From Myxococcales bacterium (GTDB lineage Bacteria > Myxococcota_A > Polyangia > Polyangiales > Houyiibacteriaceae), in assembly GCA_030622585.1 (NCBI GenBank), contig JAUXFZ010000153.1, positions 1 to 6,368 on the forward strand: DNA of 6,368 nt, written 5' to 3'. The position numbers and the translations under genes were made by a program. Numbering within the stretch: the stretch's first letter is position 1; every line of letters begins with the position of its first letter. Shown here one piece after another: positions 5,090-6,368 of this stretch. A model generated the notes under the pieces. The model had not been told where the DNA came from. It searched no databases and saw nothing but the letters and a program-made list of their open reading frames with translations.

Positions 5090-6368
5090 GCGCCGCCTGA
5101 AGCTCGCCCAGGCGTTCGCGAATTCGCGCTTCGAAGCCGTGTTCGGTCGGACGATAGTACCGGCGGTCGACCAGTTGATCGGGCAGGTACGTTTCGCCGC
5201 GGCTGAAGCCGCTCTCGTCGTGAGGATAGCGGTAGTGTTCTCCGTAGCCCCAGGACTTCATCGCGTCAGTTGGCGCGTTGCGGAGCTTGAGTGGTACCGG
5301 GAGCGCCCCGTGCTCTCGCACGTCGGATTGGGCCATCTTCCAGGCCTTGTAGCTCGCGTTACTCTTGGGCGCGCTGGCGAGGTAGGTGCAGCACTGCGCG
5401 ATTGGGAAAATGCCCTCGGGCATGCCCAGTCGCCGAAACGCAGCGTCCGCGCTGACGGTGATTTCGAGCGCCCGCGGGTCGGCGTTGCCGATGTCCTCGC
5501 TCGCGAAGATCAACATCCGTCGAAGCACGAAGAGCGGGTCCTCGCCGGCTTCGAGCATTCGCATCAGCCAATAGAGCGACGCGTCGGGGTCGCTGCCCCG
5601 CATCGACTTGATGAACGCACTGATGACGTTGTAGTGCTCTTCGCCGGACTTGTCGTAGAGCAGTGTTTGAGTCGCCAGCGCCTCTTGGACGATCGCGACG
5701 GTGAGCCTCTCCACTCCAGCTGACTGCGCAAAGTCGCAAGCGAGCTCGAGCGCGGACAACGCGCGCCGGGCGTCACCTCGCGCATTCTGTGAAATCGCTG
5801 CGAGCGCGTCGTCGTCGACCGTTTGAGCGAGGTGATCAAGCCCATGTTCGTCGTCTGCAAGCGCCCGCCCGAGGAGTTCGCGGAGGTCCTCGGCCTCTAG
5901 CGGCTTGAGGTCGAACACACGCGCGCGGGACAGCAGCGCAGAGTTGACCGCGAACGAAGGGTTCTCGGTCGTCGCGCCGATCAGCGTCACGGTGCCGTTC
6001 TCGACGTGTGGGAGGAGGGCGTCCTGCTGTGCCTTGTTGAACCGATGAATCTCGTCGATGAACAGAATCGTTTTCTTGCCGTAGTAGTTCTTCTGTTCTT
6101 TGGCCGTGGCGATGATCTTCCGAAGCTCTGGCACGCCGCCGAGCACCGCGCTGAACAGCACGAAGATCGAGTTCGTCTCGTTTGCAATCACATGCGCGAG
6201 CGTCGTCTTTCCGGTGCCCGGCGGTCCCCAGAGGATCATCGACGGGATACGGTCAGCACGAATCGCGCGGGCCAAGATGTGCCCGTCTCCAAGCAGGTGC
6301 CGCTGGCCCACCACGTCTTCGATCCGGTTCGGCCGCATTCGATCGGCGAGCGGGGAGTCGGTTTCCGC
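5028..6368 (-). CDS. rarA: Replication-associated recombination protein RarA (MgsA/WHIP), 5' partial
   Basis: An AAA+ ATPase related to clamp loaders that acts at stalled replication forks, in E. coli together with SSB. Numbered from the first in-frame Met (at 6338), Walker A GPPGTGKTT is 38-46, Walker B ILFIDEIHRF 91-100, sensor 1 IGATTEN 120-126 and the arginine-finger segment LLSRARVF 135-142. The C-terminal part keeps family blocks such as SAFIKSMRGSDPDASLYWLMRMLEAGEDPLFVLRRM and YLPDQLVDRRYYRPT. That Met is not the true start. The ten codons before it are open and read AETDSPLADR, so the text is PLADRMRP, matching the internal PLAARMRP of E. coli RarA. The gene therefore runs off the right edge, and only perhaps 10-20 N-terminal residues are missing. 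At the other end, a glycine-rich tail (TKGGETGGGSGEPRGEKS) is encoded mostly where the gene overlaps the histidine-kinase-like gene. Confidence 0.96.
   Translation of the reverse strand, partial: AETDSPLADRMRPNRIEDVVGQRHLLGDGHILARAIRADRIPSMILWGPPGTGKTTLAHVIANETNSIFVLFSAVLGGVPELRKIIATAKEQKNYYGKKTILFIDEIHRFNKAQQDALLPHVENGTVTLIGATTENPSFAVNSALLSRARVFDLKPLEAEDLRELLGRALADDEHGLDHLAQTVDDDALAAISQNARGDARRALSALELACDFAQSAGVERLTVAIVQEALATQTLLYDKSGEEHYNVISAFIKSMRGSDPDASLYWLMRMLEAGEDPLFVLRRMLIFASEDIGNADPRALEITVSADAAFRRLGMPEGIFPIAQCCTYLASAPKSNASYKAWKMAQSDVREHGALPVPLKLRNAPTDAMKSWGYGEHYRYPHDESGFSRGETYLPDQLVDRRYYRPTEHGFEARIRERLGELQAAPRTKGGETGGGSGEPRGEKS

Noticed and set aside
5117..5128. Perfect 12-bp palindrome CGCGAATTCGCG, near a 6-bp stem CGCCTG/CAGGCG (5094-5114), as a possible terminator or binding site
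   Set aside because: Both lie within rarA codons, no T-tract follows on either strand, and the palindrome is explained by ordinary Arg-Ile-Arg codons.
4956..5723. A 255-residue plus-strand open frame
   Set aside because: It is antisense to rarA, which has unmistakable AAA+ motifs; its own translation shows no domain.
1..6368. Mobile element, CRISPR array, phage or defence system
   Set aside because: No transposase, integrase, direct repeats with spacers, tRNA or attachment-site duplication was seen; base composition and codon use look even across the window.

Overview
The window is GC-rich, almost fully coding DNA with short intergenic gaps. It reads as chromosomal DNA of a Myxococcota/deltaproteobacterial-type organism. 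That placement is inferred from gene content: a soluble ArsA/GET3-type ATPase, a CcmC beside an 'alternative' CcmD-type protein, a secreted FAM20/four-jointed-like kinase homologue and an orphan histidine-kinase-like protein. No marker gene fixes the taxon. No rRNA, tRNA, CRISPR, transposase or phage gene was seen.

Layout. Positions 48-971 (minus) encode an ArsA/GET3-family P-loop ATPase reading out of the window's left edge. A 122-bp divergent spacer (972-1093) separates it from a run of six plus-strand genes: ccmC (1094-1792), a CcmD-type small membrane protein (1803-2123), a 42-residue single-span protein (2123-2251), a medium-chain-type acyl-CoA dehydrogenase (2267-3415), a secreted kinase-fold protein resembling FAM20/four-jointed (up to 4343), and a short orphan histidine-kinase-like protein (4370-5089). 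Gaps in this run are 26 bp or less, and two junctions overlap, so one transcript is likely. The right end (5028-6368, minus) is rarA/mgsA, an AAA+ replication-fork ATPase. It converges on the run, overlaps its last gene by 62 bp, and is cut by the window edge before its start codon.

Function. CcmC and the two small membrane proteins form a heme-handling unit for cytochrome c maturation, with no other ccm genes in view. The dehydrogenase belongs to fatty-acid beta-oxidation. The kinase-like pair downstream has no obvious metabolic link to these genes. The most unusual item is the FAM20-like protein. It keeps the catalytic GNWDR and metal-binding RDNDRAF motifs, but appears to have Arg where the family has its N-lobe FKP lysine. 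Its neighbour is a histidine-kinase-like protein with a good H-box but an eroded ATP-binding domain.
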